A stretch of 42,240 bases of DNA from JBEHWX01 sp048498995 (GTDB lineage: Bacteria; Bacteroidota; Ignavibacteria; OLB7): contig JBEHWX010000049.1 of the NCBI GenBank assembly GCA_048498995.1, forward strand, positions 1 through 42,240, given 5' to 3'. Below are positions 23,587-31,315 of this stretch, one piece after another (positions within the stretch are counted from its first letter, which is position 1; the number at the start of each line of letters is the position of its first letter). Below the pieces are notes generated by a model. The model made no database searches and had not been told where the DNA came from. It saw only the letters and a program-made list of their open reading frames with translations. The translations under genes and the position numbers were made by a program.

Positions 23587-24405
23587 TTAGGAGATCTCTT
23601 CGACGGAATACAGCAGCGGACGCGACGGCGCGGCGTCCAGCAGAAGCGGGGCCACCTGCAGATCGAGCAGGTACCAGCCGTCGGCCAGCGCGTCGTCGAC
23701 GTATATCATCTCGGTGATCGTGCGGGAAGGATACGGCGGCGGGATCTCGTGCGTCCCCTCCGGCACTTCCCAGAAGATGCGGTGCGCGCCGAGCGCCCCG
23801 CCGTCATCCTCCCGATCGACCGACGGAAGGTCGACCAGCAGATGCTCCACGTCGAGCTCGCGCACCAGGCGCATCGCCTCCAGCGTGAAGTAGGGCGGGT
23901 TGGCGCCGGAGTAGGCGGCGCTCCGCTTGCCCGGCGGGTTCGGCCGCGTGCGGATCACCAGCGCGCGGAAGAACTCCCGATCGACCGCATCGAGCGCGGA
24001 GATGCCCCGCTCGATCGCCGACCAGGTGATGGCCATGTCCCCCTCCCGCGCGATCTCGTCGGACCCGGCCGACCAGGGCTCCGGATCCACGGTGATGAGC
24101 GTGGCCGGCATCACCGTCGCGCCGAGCACCGAGGTAACGGCCACGCGGGCGTTGGCGACGTGGCCGACGCACTCGGTGTGCGTGCCGTTGCCGTGCGGGT
24201 TGAAGGTGACCGTTTCGCAGTTGCAGCTGCCGCCGCGCCGGGTATCGCCGATGAAGGAGCCCCCCTCGGCCGCGTGGGCCTCGGCGCGCGGAAGCCAGAA
24301 GGCGTTCGGCTGCGGTCCGGAGAAATCGATCGGGATCGAGATGTCGAACGGACGGGAAAGATCGGCCGCGAAGTGCCGCTTTCCCGAGGCGAAGGTGATC
24401 CTCAT
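23587..24405 (-). CDS. cyclase-family hydrolase, candidate kynurenine formamidase
   Basis: 272 residues of the metal-dependent cyclase family (PF04199) that includes KynB-type arylformamidases. The metal site is recognisable as HGNGTHTECVGH at residues 71-82. In KynB enzymes the motif is H-x-G-T/A-H-x-D-A-P-x-H; here one residue is inserted before GTH, Asp is replaced by Glu and the A-P pair by C-V. It begins DISIPIDFSG and contains SAITW-like and VRTRPNPPGK segments of the fold. The start ATG at 24405 lies four bases after the stop of the decarboxylase gene, so the two are coupled. Context argues for hydrolysis of N-formylkynurenine, but related family members act on isatin or other amides, so the substrate is not settled. 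Confidence 0.8.
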   Translation of the reverse strand: MRITFASGKRHFAADLSRPFDISIPIDFSGPQPNAFWLPRAEAHAAEGGSFIGDTRRGGSCNCETVTFNPHGNGTHTECVGHVANARVAVTSVLGATVMPATLITVDPEPWSAGSDEIAREGDMAITWSAIERGISALDAVDREFFRALVIRTRPNPPGKRSAAYSGANPPYFTLEAMRLVRELDVEHLLVDLPSVDREDDGGALGAHRIFWEVPEGTHEIPPPYPSRTITEMIYVDDALADGWYLLDLQVAPLLLDAAPSRPLLYSVEEIS

Positions 24406-24409
24406 GCGG

Positions 24410-25447
24410 CTACGCCTCCTGGCTGGATGCGTGCCGCGACAGGAACTGCTCCCGCCCGAGGCCGAGGAATTCCAGCGCGGTGCCGGCCAGCAGACGATCC
24501 TTCGTGGAGGCATCCAGATCCTCCATCGATTCGATCAGGTTGCCGGGATGGTGCTCGCCGAGCGGGAAGGGATAATCGGAGCCGAGGGCGATCCGCTCGG
24601 CGGTGCAGAGGTTGATCATGTAGCGGAGCACCTGCGGATCGTGCACGAGCGAATCGAAGTACATCCGGCAGAGGTATTCCCGCGGCTCGGTCTGGATGTG
24701 GAGCTGCACCAGGTCCGGACGGACGCGGAAGCCATGCTCGATACGGCCGATGGTCATCGGGAAGGAGCCGCCGCCGTGGGCGAAGCCGATCCGGAGACGC
24801 GGGAAGCGGTCGAGCACGCCGCCGAAGATCACCGAGCAGATGGCCAGCGTGGTCTCGGCCGGCATGCCGACGAGCCAGGGGAGCCAGTACTTGGCCATCC
24901 GATCCTTGCCGAGCATGTCCCAGGGATGGACGAAGATTGCCGCGCCGAGATCCTCGGCCGCCTCGTAGATCGGGAAGAAGGATTCGTGGTCGAGGTTGAG
25001 GCTGTTGATGTGGGAGCCGATCTGCACGCCGGGCATGCCGAGCTCCTTGACGCAGCGCTCGAGCTCCGCCACCGCGTGGGGCGCGCTCTGCATCGGAAGG
25101 GTGCCGAGGCCGACGAAGCGCCGAGGATAGCGGGCGACCACCGAGGCGATATGGTCGTTGAGGATGCGGGCCAGATCGGCGGTGTGCTCCGGCTTTGCCC
25201 AGTAGCTGAACATCACCGGGACGGTCGAGAGCACCTGCACGTGAACGCCGTCGCGATCGCATTCGTGCAGCCGGGCCTCCGGGCTCCAGGTGTTCTCCTG
25301 GACGTCGCGGAAGTTCTCCCCGTCGACCATCATGCGCGCGCAGCATGGCTTGTAGTGGTCGAGCTGAACCCAGCCTCCGTAGCCGTAGCGCTCGCGCAGG
25401 TTCGGCCAGTTCTCCGGGAGAATGTGCGTATGGATGTCGATCTTCAT
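24410..25447 (-). CDS. nbaD: 2-amino-3-carboxymuconate-6-semialdehyde decarboxylase
   Basis: 345-residue amidohydrolase-superfamily enzyme (ACMSD) that removes CO2 from the unstable ring-cleavage product of 3-hydroxyanthranilate, giving 2-aminomuconate semialdehyde and diverting it from quinolinate. Zinc ligands expected for the family are all visible: H6 and H8 in MKIDIHTHILP, H174 in FVHPWD, D290 in LGSDYPFP. The catalytic H224 is in FAHGGGSFP and R47 matches the substrate-binding arginine. The ATG at 25447 precedes the metal motif directly, and longer in-frame starts run into repeat DNA and are rejected. It follows the dioxygenase gene across a 263-base gap filled by a tandem repeat. Confidence 0.96.
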   Translation of the reverse strand: MKIDIHTHILPENWPNLRERYGYGGWVQLDHYKPCCARMMVDGENFRDVQENTWSPEARLHECDRDGVHVQVLSTVPVMFSYWAKPEHTADLARILNDHIASVVARYPRRFVGLGTLPMQSAPHAVAELERCVKELGMPGVQIGSHINSLNLDHESFFPIYEAAEDLGAAIFVHPWDMLGKDRMAKYWLPWLVGMPAETTLAICSVIFGGVLDRFPRLRIGFAHGGGSFPMTIGRIEHGFRVRPDLVQLHIQTEPREYLCRMYFDSLVHDPQVLRYMINLCTAERIALGSDYPFPLGEHHPGNLIESMEDLDASTKDRLLAGTALEFLGLGREQFLSRHASSQEA

Positions 25448-25491
25448 GTGCGCTGTCGCTGTTCGTCCGCTGTTGGTTGCCAATAGTCCCA

Positions 25492-25740
25492 CCCCGCCCC
25501 GAATGCCCTCACCCGCGTCACCCGCGCCCCCCGTACCATCCACGCTGCCGTGAAGCAGCCCGGCGGGTTGGCGCCGATTTCATCCTTCGGCATTCTCAAT
25601 TCTCAATTCTCTTCGATACCCCCCGCCCCGATGCCCTCACCCGCGTCACCCGCGCCCCCCGTTCCATCCACGATGCCGTGAAGCAGCCCGGCAGCGGGTT
25701 GGCGGTGATTTCATCCTTCGACATTCTCAATTCTCTTCGG
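25492..25740 (-). repeat. tandem 129-base repeat with TTGAGAA heptamers
   Basis: Two copies, 25492-25620 and 25621-25740, share ccccgccccg, atgccctcacccgcgtcacc, catccacg.tgccgtgaagc and the end gatttcatccttcg.cattc. Each ends in attctcaattctc; copy 1 has one extra heptamer. On the minus strand the core reads gagaattgagaatgt(c/a)gaa, and it recurs near the right end of the window (41971-42142) in the opposite orientation. The last 30 bases overlap the 3' end of the dioxygenase gene. Confidence 0.88.
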
Positions 25741-26253
25741 CGGTTCCATCACGGTGCCGCAGACCTTGCAGGTGCGCGCGTCCATGTCGGCCCAGAAGGC
25801 GTCGAAGACCGGCTTGAGCTGCGTGGTGATGTCGGAGACCGGGAGGAAGACCTCGTGGATCTTGTTGCCGCAGTTCTCGCAGTACCACTGAAAGCCGTCC
25901 TTCTCCTCCGGCGTCCGCGTCCGCTCGATGACCAGGCCGACGGTGTTGGCGCCGCGCTGGGGCGAGTGGGGCACCATCGGCGGCAGCAGGAAGATGTCCC
26001 CCTCGCGGATCTGGACGTCGCGGATCACCCCATCCTCGACCACCCTGACCACCACGTCCCCCTCGAGCTGATAGAAGAGCTCTTCGCCGGCGTCGACGTG
26101 GAAATCCTTCCGGGAGTTCGGTCCGCCGACCACCATCACGATGAACTCGGGGTGCTCCTCCTTCCAGAGCTGCTCATTGCCGACCGGCGGCTTCAACAGG
26201 TGCCGGTGCTCTTCGATCCACTGTCGCAGGTTGAATGCTGTACGTGCTGCCAT
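25711..26253 (-). CDS. nbaC: 3-hydroxyanthranilate 3,4-dioxygenase
   Basis: 180-residue cupin Fe(II) extradiol dioxygenase that opens 3-hydroxyanthranilate to 2-amino-3-carboxymuconate semialdehyde. Metal ligands H52 and E58 lie in DFHVDAGEELFYQLEG and H96 in PPMVPHSPQR; R48 and R100 match the substrate-binding arginines. The bacterial-type rubredoxin-like iron site is present: C125/C128 in WYCENCGN and C162/C165 in CKVCGT. ATG 26253 gives the length usual for bacterial enzymes. The last eight residues (KRIENVEG) and the stop codon are encoded inside the intergenic repeat at 25621-25740, so the tail was probably replaced by repeat insertion. The catalytic parts are intact. Confidence 0.96.
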   Translation of the reverse strand: MAARTAFNLRQWIEEHRHLLKPPVGNEQLWKEEHPEFIVMVVGGPNSRKDFHVDAGEELFYQLEGDVVVRVVEDGVIRDVQIREGDIFLLPPMVPHSPQRGANTVGLVIERTRTPEEKDGFQWYCENCGNKIHEVFLPVSDITTQLKPVFDAFWADMDARTCKVCGTVMEPPKRIENVEG

Positions 26254-26326
26254 CGGACGTTGCTCCGTAGTGAAGTGCTCCGGCCGGGCGGTCCCGCCAG
26301 GGGACCACCGCGCGGGCCGGTTCGGA

Positions 26327-27109
26327 TCAGGATGCGACGCTGAACTCCGCGGTGCCGATCTCGTCGACAACCACGCGCACCCGGTCGCCGGGATTCAGTG
26401 AGACCGCGGCGGTGGCGCCGCCGCTGAGCACCACCTGTCCGGCCTCGATATACTTGCCGCGCCGCGCCAGCATGTTGGCCAGCTCCGCCAGCGCCCGCGC
26501 CGGATTGTCCAGCACCGCCGCGCTCGAGCCGATCTCGGCGATCCTGCCGTTGACCTCGAACACGATCCCGAGGTTGCCGAGGTTGAGCAGATCGCACGGC
26601 ACCAGATCGCTCCCGAGCACGAACCGGGAGGCCGAGGTGTTGTCGGCGATCACGTCCGGCAGGGTGAACTTGAAATCCTTGTAGCGGCTGTCGATGATCT
26701 CGATCGCGGCCGAGGCGCCGGCCACCGCCTGGAGCGCCTGCGCCGGCGTCACCGGACCGTAGAGGTCCTCGGCCATCACGAAGGCGATCTCCGGCTCGGC
26801 GCGCGGATGGCAATGCTCCCGGACGCGGATCACGCCGCCGTCGTTGAGCACCATCGTGCTGGTCAGGTGGCCGAGGATCGGCTCATGGACCCCCACCTGC
26901 TCCATCTTGGCGCGGCTGGTCAGTCCGAGCTTCATCCCGACGAGCGCTTCCCCCCGCTCCAGGCGCCGGAGCACGGAGGCTTCCTGAATCGCGTAGGCAT
27001 CCTCGATGGAGATCCCGGCGTCGGCGATGGTGAGCATGGCGATCTGCGTCGCGCTCATCGCGGCGGTGTCCACGGTCTCGGCGAGCTCTCGAATACGGTC
27101 GATGGTCAT
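26327..27109 (-). CDS. dmpH: 4-oxalocrotonate decarboxylase
   Basis: 260-residue member of the 2-keto-4-pentenoate hydratase/4-oxalocrotonate decarboxylase superfamily; it converts 4-oxalocrotonate to 2-oxopent-4-enoate with a divalent metal. The decarboxylase rather than hydratase branch is indicated by LVGMKLGLTSRAKMEQVGVHEPILGHL (residues 56-82), close to the DmpH form. Metal-site acids are in AEPEIAFVM (104-112) and IEIIDSRYKDFKF (136-148). The ending LSGGATAAVSLNPGDRVRVV is typical. In related pathways this enzyme acts with the hydratase as a complex; here the two genes are about 4 kb apart (26327 and 31402). AmnE and NbaG are equivalent names in other aminomuconate pathways. Confidence 0.92.
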   Translation of the reverse strand: MTIDRIRELAETVDTAAMSATQIAMLTIADAGISIEDAYAIQEASVLRRLERGEALVGMKLGLTSRAKMEQVGVHEPILGHLTSTMVLNDGGVIRVREHCHPRAEPEIAFVMAEDLYGPVTPAQALQAVAGASAAIEIIDSRYKDFKFTLPDVIADNTSASRFVLGSDLVPCDLLNLGNLGIVFEVNGRIAEIGSSAAVLDNPARALAELANMLARRGKYIEAGQVVLSGGATAAVSLNPGDRVRVVVDEIGTAEFSVAS

Positions 27110-27225
27110 GGTTCCAGGGGCTGAGCGTGCAAGCTCCGACGGCTCGCGAATCGGCGAGCCTCGGTGCGGGTTGAAAGGGTCGATGGCGCGGAATCCTCGA
27201 TCGAGGAAGCCTCAATGGGGGAGCC

Positions 27226-27585
27226 TCAATCCAGGGCCCCGACCGGCAGATCGCCGATGAGCGCCGCGACAAGAAACGAGAAGAAGAGGAGAAACAGAAG
27301 CGCGTAGCCGACATACTTCGGCTGGCGCGTCCGCGCGTACCGGAGCACGGAGAGCCCCAGGTCCAGAAGCGATTCGCCGAGCAGCGTGAAGGCCAGCACC
27401 CGACGGACGGTCACCAGAGGATCGAGGTATCCGAGGCTCCGCTCGAGCACGATGCCGAGCATCAGCAGCGCGAGGAACGCGAAGAAGAAGATCACCCCCG
27501 CGGTGAAGGAATCCCCGCCGGCCTTGCGCCCGGCGACGCGGGAGACCACGATCAGAAAGATCAGGAGGAACGCAAGCACGCTCAT
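27226..27585 (-). CDS. small membrane protein in the catabolic cluster
   Basis: 119 residues with four hydrophobic segments: about 2-18 (LAFLLIFLIVVSRV), 28-47 (AGVIFFFAFLALLMLGIVL), 62-80 (VLAFTLLGESLLDLGLSV) and 91-110 (YVGYALLFLLFFSFLVAALIG). ATG 27585. No family is recognised. It lies 25 bases downstream of the aldolase gene and 116 bases upstream of the decarboxylase gene, so it is inside the pathway operon. A role in substrate uptake or as part of a transporter is conceivable but there is no motif to support it. A GC hairpin (ggctcgc/gcgagcc, near 27141-27160) follows in the gap. Confidence 0.75.
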   Translation of the reverse strand: MSVLAFLLIFLIVVSRVAGRKAGGDSFTAGVIFFFAFLALLMLGIVLERSLGYLDPLVTVRRVLAFTLLGESLLDLGLSVLRYARTRQPKYVGYALLFLLFFSFLVAALIGDLPVGALD

Positions 27586-27610
27586 CCCTTCCCCCCTGGC
27601 CGCGCCGTTA

Positions 27611-28621
27611 TCATCGCTCGACTCCCCGCGCGGCCAGATCGATCGCCACGTCGACGATCATGTCCTCCTGTCCGCCGATCATCTTGCGGCGTCCGAGCTC
27701 GACCAGGATGTCGCGCGGATCGACGCCGAAGCGCTTGGCGGCGCGCTCGGTGTGGAGCAGGAAGGAGGAGTAGACGCCGGCGAAGCCGAGCATCAGGGCG
27801 TTGCCGTCGGTCTGCACCGGACGCCGCTGAAGCGGGCGGACGATCCCGTCGGCGCCGTCGATCAACGGGTAGAGGCTCACGCCGGTCTCGATCCCCATCC
27901 GGTCGGTGACGGCGATCAGCACCTCGAGGGCGCAGTTGCCGGCGCCGGCGCCCATGCCGGCCAGCGAGCCGTCGACGCGGTCGGCGCCGCACTCGATGGC
28001 GATCACCGTGTTGGCCACGCCGAGGCCGAGGTTGTTGTGATTGTGGAAGCCGACCTGGCAGCCGAGCTCCTGGCGGAAGGCGGTGACGCGCTCGCGCGTC
28101 TCGTCCATCAGGAGCGCTCCGGCCGAGTCGGTGATGTAGACGCAGTCGGCGCCGTAGGACTCCATCAGCTTGGCCTGGCGGACCAGCTCGGCGGTCGGAA
28201 TCATGTGGGCCATCATCAGGAAGCCGACCACGTCGAAGCCCATCTTCCGGGCTGCCTCGATATGTTGGGCGGCGATATCCGCCTCGGTGCAATGGGTGGC
28301 GATGCGGATGGTATCCACCCCCGCCTCGCGGGCCATCTCCATATCCTCCACCGTCCCGATCCCCGGCAGCAGCAGCGCGACCAGCTTGGCGTGGGTCAGC
28401 ACCTCCTTGACGGCGCGGAGATAGTCGATCTCGGTATGCGCCGAGAAGCCGTAGTTGAAGGAGTTGCCGTTGAGGCCGTCGCCGTGGGAGACCTCGATCA
28501 GATCGACCCGGGCCTCGTCGAGCTTCCGGGCGATCGCGACCATCTGGTCGACGGAATACTGGTGCGCCAGCGCGTGCATGCCGTCGCGCAGCGTGCAATC
28601 GTTGATGATGATCTTCTTCAT
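27611..28621 (-). CDS. dmpG: 4-hydroxy-2-oxovalerate aldolase
   Basis: 336-residue DRE-TIM metallolyase that splits 4-hydroxy-2-oxovalerate into pyruvate and acetaldehyde. The N-terminal INDCTLRDGMHALAHQYS carries R12, D13 and the catalytic H16/H20 region, and the metal pair H193/H195 is in VGFHNHNNLG. The C-terminal part with SSFLLHTERAAKRFGVDPRDIL is the communication domain that in DmpFG-type enzymes binds the acetaldehyde dehydrogenase and channels acetaldehyde to it. ATG 28621 is chosen because the family start follows at once. The partner dehydrogenase gene is 1.7 kb upstream on the same strand, separated by a secreted-protein gene; in most operons the two are adjacent. Confidence 0.96.
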   Translation of the reverse strand: MKKIIINDCTLRDGMHALAHQYSVDQMVAIARKLDEARVDLIEVSHGDGLNGNSFNYGFSAHTEIDYLRAVKEVLTHAKLVALLLPGIGTVEDMEMAREAGVDTIRIATHCTEADIAAQHIEAARKMGFDVVGFLMMAHMIPTAELVRQAKLMESYGADCVYITDSAGALLMDETRERVTAFRQELGCQVGFHNHNNLGLGVANTVIAIECGADRVDGSLAGMGAGAGNCALEVLIAVTDRMGIETGVSLYPLIDGADGIVRPLQRRPVQTDGNALMLGFAGVYSSFLLHTERAAKRFGVDPRDILVELGRRKMIGGQEDMIVDVAIDLAARGVER

Positions 28622-28657
28622 GACTGCCTGATGAGCCTGGAAACGAGACGCGAGAAA

Positions 28658-28691
28658 GCGCACAAGGGCGGTCCGGACCGCTCGTGTGCGC
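28658..28691. repeat. 34-base imperfect palindrome in the aldolase leader
   Basis: gcgcaca (28658-28664) pairs with tgtgcgc (28685-28691), and the centre ggtccggacc is fully symmetric, with a small internal mismatch on each side. It is 37 bases upstream of the aldolase start, so it could be an operator, an mRNA leader hairpin, or the terminator of upstream transcription. Confidence 0.5.
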
Positions 28692-28875
28692 CTTCACAAC
28701 TTCGCGAACCGCGGGGTTTCCCCGCGATTACATGTACGAAACCGAATGTACCGAATCGGGCGCGCCAAAGCCGCATCAATCTACGACAAATCGTTCACTC
28801 GCCGCCGCCGGCATTCCCCTCCCCAGGCGGGTCGGAAGGGCCGGCCGGGAGGGATCGGCCGGCCGGCAACGACGA

Positions 28876-28901
28876 CGGGGCGCCCGTTTCCGAGCGCCCC
28901 G
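28876..28901 (-). terminator. GC hairpin after the sorting-domain gene
   Basis: Arms cggggcgc (28876-28883) and gcgccccg (28894-28901), loop of 10. It lies about 200 bases beyond the stop at 29103. A further GC palindrome of ggccggcc units lies just below it (about 28839-28868). The gap 28622-29102 contains only these structures and repeats A/B. Confidence 0.4.
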
Positions 28902-28997
28902 CGCGATATCCGATCGAGGTGTCCGCCGCCGCGCGCCGTGCCTCGGGAGCGGGGCCGGCGAGCCCGAAGGCGAACACCGCGCGCCTCTTCAATCTTC

Positions 28998-29030
28998 GTA
29001 CGAGCGCCCCCCGTGGCCGCCCCCCGCCGC
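28998..29030 (+). repeat. dispersed repeat A, copy 2
   Basis: gtacgagcgccccccgtggc followed by cgccccccgcc, related to 18264-18296 and, in the opposite orientation, to 36003-36030. It lies directly before a B repeat, the same order as at 18.3 kb but with a shorter gap. Confidence 0.55.
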
Positions 29031-29034
29031 GCCG

Positions 29035-29061
29035 GCGCACGCTGAAGACGTGCGCCTACCA
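29035..29061 (+). repeat. dispersed hairpin repeat B, copy 3
   Basis: Same 27 bases as at 18179 and 18367 (core cacgctgaagacgtg, then cgcctacca). It lies 42 bases past the stop of the sorting-domain gene and is followed by short degenerate units (gagcgtctatcattgagcg). Confidence 0.85.
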
Positions 29062-29102
29062 TCGAGCGTCTATCATTGAGCGCTTATCGATGCGCTTCGC
29101 GA

Positions 29103-30029
29103 TCACCGCTCGCCGACCACGATCCGTCCCGAGGCGACCGGGACGCCGGCGGCGTCGCGGATCAGGAAGAGATAGGCGCCATCGGCCAGATCCCCTCTCT
29201 CGAGCTCGACGCGGGAGCCGACGGCCTCCAGCGCGCGGACCTCGCGCCCGGCGGCGTCGACGAGCGAGACGCGGTAGTGTCCGTCGGCCGCGCCGTCGAA
29301 GGAGATCACCGACGAGCTCCGGAGCGGGTTCGGGCTCACCACGGCCCCGGCAATCCTCCCCTGTTCGAGGTGCAACGGAACGCCGGCCGCGGAGGCGAAG
29401 GAGAGATCGTCCATCAGAAGGTTGCAGCAGCGCGCCTCCTTGCAGATGCCGGCGCGGCTCGAGAAGAAGCCGACCGCGACCGAATCGGGACGCGCGCCGT
29501 CGCGGGGCGCCGGAATCGCGATCTCGAACGGCGTCCAGTTCGGCGCCGGGCCGAGCGAGGCCCTGACCAACGAGAGCGTGTCGGCCTTGCTCTGGCCGGC
29601 ATCGAAGCGCTTGAGGATGATCACGACCATGGCCGAATCGTCGGCGCTGTAGGTCTCCCCGGGAAGGAACTTGTAGGAGCCGACGAGCCGCGCCGGCACT
29701 TCGTCGACCGGGACGCCGCCATAGATCAGCCCGCGCCCGTCGTCGTTGACCTGACGCTGGCCGAGCACCATCACGCCGGGGATCTCGCCGTACCAGTTCC
29801 AGATCGACGCGGACCAGGAGCCGGTATGCGCGTCCGAGCTCCGGCCGACGCCGTAATACGAGGCGGCGCTCCAGCCGGCCGGAAGCACGCCCACGTAGGG
29901 AGTGTCCACGTCGGTCCAGGGGCGCGTGAAGCTGGTCGTGTCCCAGTGCTCGAAATCCCCCTGGATGCGCTGCGCGGGGAGCAGCGTCGGCAACAGAAGG
30001 AGGAGGAGCAGTGCGAGCGTCGTCTTCAT
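29103..30029 (-). CDS. secreted protein with T9SS sorting domain inside the catabolic cluster
   Basis: 308 residues. ATG 30029 leads into the signal peptide MKTTLALLLLLLLPTLLPAQ. Residues about 20-215 form a beta-rich domain: IQGDFEHWDTTS, GWSAASYYGVGRSSDAHTGSWSASIWNW, SYKFLPGETYSADDSAMVVIILKRF, WTPFEIAIP, PDSVAVGFFSS, LLMDDLSFA. The pattern is that of jelly-roll carbohydrate-binding-like modules found before sorting domains. The C-terminal 80 residues (AVVSPNPLRSSSVISFDG, YRVSLVDAAGREVRAL, LADGAYLFLIRD, ASGRIVV) are a type A sorting domain. Two cysteine pairs lie in GICKEARCCN. Its position between the dehydrogenase and aldolase genes is unexpected; terminators on both sides suggest separate expression. 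Confidence 0.88.
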   Translation of the reverse strand: MKTTLALLLLLLLPTLLPAQRIQGDFEHWDTTSFTRPWTDVDTPYVGVLPAGWSAASYYGVGRSSDAHTGSWSASIWNWYGEIPGVMVLGQRQVNDDGRGLIYGGVPVDEVPARLVGSYKFLPGETYSADDSAMVVIILKRFDAGQSKADTLSLVRASLGPAPNWTPFEIAIPAPRDGARPDSVAVGFFSSRAGICKEARCCNLLMDDLSFASAAGVPLHLEQGRIAGAVVSPNPLRSSSVISFDGAADGHYRVSLVDAAGREVRALEAVGSRVELERGDLADGAYLFLIRDAAGVPVASGRIVVGER

Positions 30030-30228
30030 GAGATCATTCTCCGGTGATTGTTGGGAGGGCGCGTCACAAAGCTATCGAGCGCCCGGTCGCCGCGGGTAGG
30101 ACGATCGGTTGCACCTTCCGGACATTCTCACCCGGTCGCGAGCGACGTTCGACCACGACGGCACGGATCGCGTCTCGATGAAATGCGGAGCGTGGGCATC
30201 CCCACGACGCGCCGTCCCGAACGCACGA

Positions 30229-30257
30229 CGCCCCCGCAACGATCCGCTGCGAGGGCG
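30229..30257 (-). terminator. hairpin terminator after acetaldehyde dehydrogenase gene
   Basis: cgcccccgca (30229-30238) pairs with tgcgagggcg (30248-30257) over 10 positions with one wobble pair; it lies 33 bases past the stop. It resembles the hairpin at 1830-1861. The rest of 30030-30289 has no gene. Confidence 0.6.
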
Positions 30258-30289
30258 TGGCATGATTCGATCGGAACGGCGAGGCGGAC

Positions 30290-31231
30290 TCAGGAGCTCG
30301 CGCTCTCGATGCTCGACTCCCGCTCGATGCGCCGGGCGATCTCCTCCCCCATCCTGAGGGCGGCGGAGGTCATGATGTCCAGATTGCCGGCATACTTCGG
30401 CAGGTAGTGTCCGGCCCCCTCCACTTCGAGGAAGACGCTGGTCTTGGTTCCCTGGAAGGAGCCGAAGCCGGGGATGGTGACCGAGACCTCATCGAACACC
30501 GGATCCTTCACCAGCCGGTAGCCGGGGACGTACTCGGCCACGCGGGTCACCACCTCGCGGATCGAGGCGTCGATCGCGGCGGTGTCGTTCCCCTCGGAGA
30601 GGGTGTAGACCGTGTCGCGCATGATCAGCGGGGGCTCGGCCGGGTTCAGGATGATGATCGCCTTGCCACGGCGCGCGCGGCCGATCTGCTCGATGCCGCG
30701 CGAGGTGGTCTGCGTGAACTCGTCGATGTTGGCGCGGGTTCCAGGGCCGGCCGACTTGCTGGCGATCGAGGCCACGATCTCGGCATAGGCAACCGGAGCA
30801 ACGCGGCTGACGGCCCAGACGATCGGGATCGTCGCCTGTCCGCCGCAGGTGACCATGTTGACGTTCGGCGCGTCGATATGCTCCTCGAGGTTGGCGACCG
30901 GGACCACGTACGGACCGACCGCGGCCGGGGTAAGGTCGATCACCCGCTTGCCGTGGGCGCGCAGGATCTCGGCGTTGGTCATGTGCGCCCGGGCCGAGGT
31001 GGCGTCGAAGACGATCTCGATCTCGGGGAAGAGCGGATGCTTCACCAGCCCCTCGATGCCCTCGTGCGTCGTGGCCACTCCCATCCTCGCGGCGCGCGCC
31101 AGACCGTCGGACTCGGGATCGATGCCGACCAGCACTCCCATCTCGAGGAGATCGGAGGTCCGGAGGATCTTCACCATCAGATCGGTTCCGATGTTGCCGG
31201 AGCCGATGATCGCTACCTTGTGCTTGTTCAT
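30290..31231 (-). CDS. dmpF: acylating acetaldehyde dehydrogenase
   Basis: 313-residue enzyme oxidising acetaldehyde with CoA and NAD to acetyl-CoA, the last step of the pathway. The Rossmann motif is VAIIGSGNIGTDL (6-18) and FDATSARAH is at 75-83. The catalytic cysteine C129 is in VTCGGQATIPIV, and KSAGPGTRANIDEFT is typical of the DmpF/MhpF/BphJ family. The C-terminal PVFDEVSVTIPGFG, FLEVEGAGHYLPKYAGNLDIMTSAA region is full length. ATG 31231. It should form the channeling complex with the aldolase encoded at 27611. The gap upstream to the hydratase gene contains a 14-base tandem repeat. Confidence 0.96.
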   Translation of the reverse strand: MNKHKVAIIGSGNIGTDLMVKILRTSDLLEMGVLVGIDPESDGLARAARMGVATTHEGIEGLVKHPLFPEIEIVFDATSARAHMTNAEILRAHGKRVIDLTPAAVGPYVVPVANLEEHIDAPNVNMVTCGGQATIPIVWAVSRVAPVAYAEIVASIASKSAGPGTRANIDEFTQTTSRGIEQIGRARRGKAIIILNPAEPPLIMRDTVYTLSEGNDTAAIDASIREVVTRVAEYVPGYRLVKDPVFDEVSVTIPGFGSFQGTKTSVFLEVEGAGHYLPKYAGNLDIMTSAALRMGEEIARRIERESSIESASS

Positions 31232-31315
31232 GCGATATCCACCTGTATATACGCCCCGCGCGCTCGAGAGCGTGTCGGGTTCGGAGATGCGTTGTCGGAG
31301 ATTCGATGCCGGGAG

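Noticed and set aside
25492..25740. Possible short gene within the tandem repeat
   Set aside because: Frames over it are only extensions of the decarboxylase or dioxygenase genes and the sequence is repetitive.
27386..29566. 726-codon plus-strand open frame over aldolase and neighbours
   Set aside because: It crosses several real minus-strand genes and intergenic repeats; composition is that of an antisense shadow.
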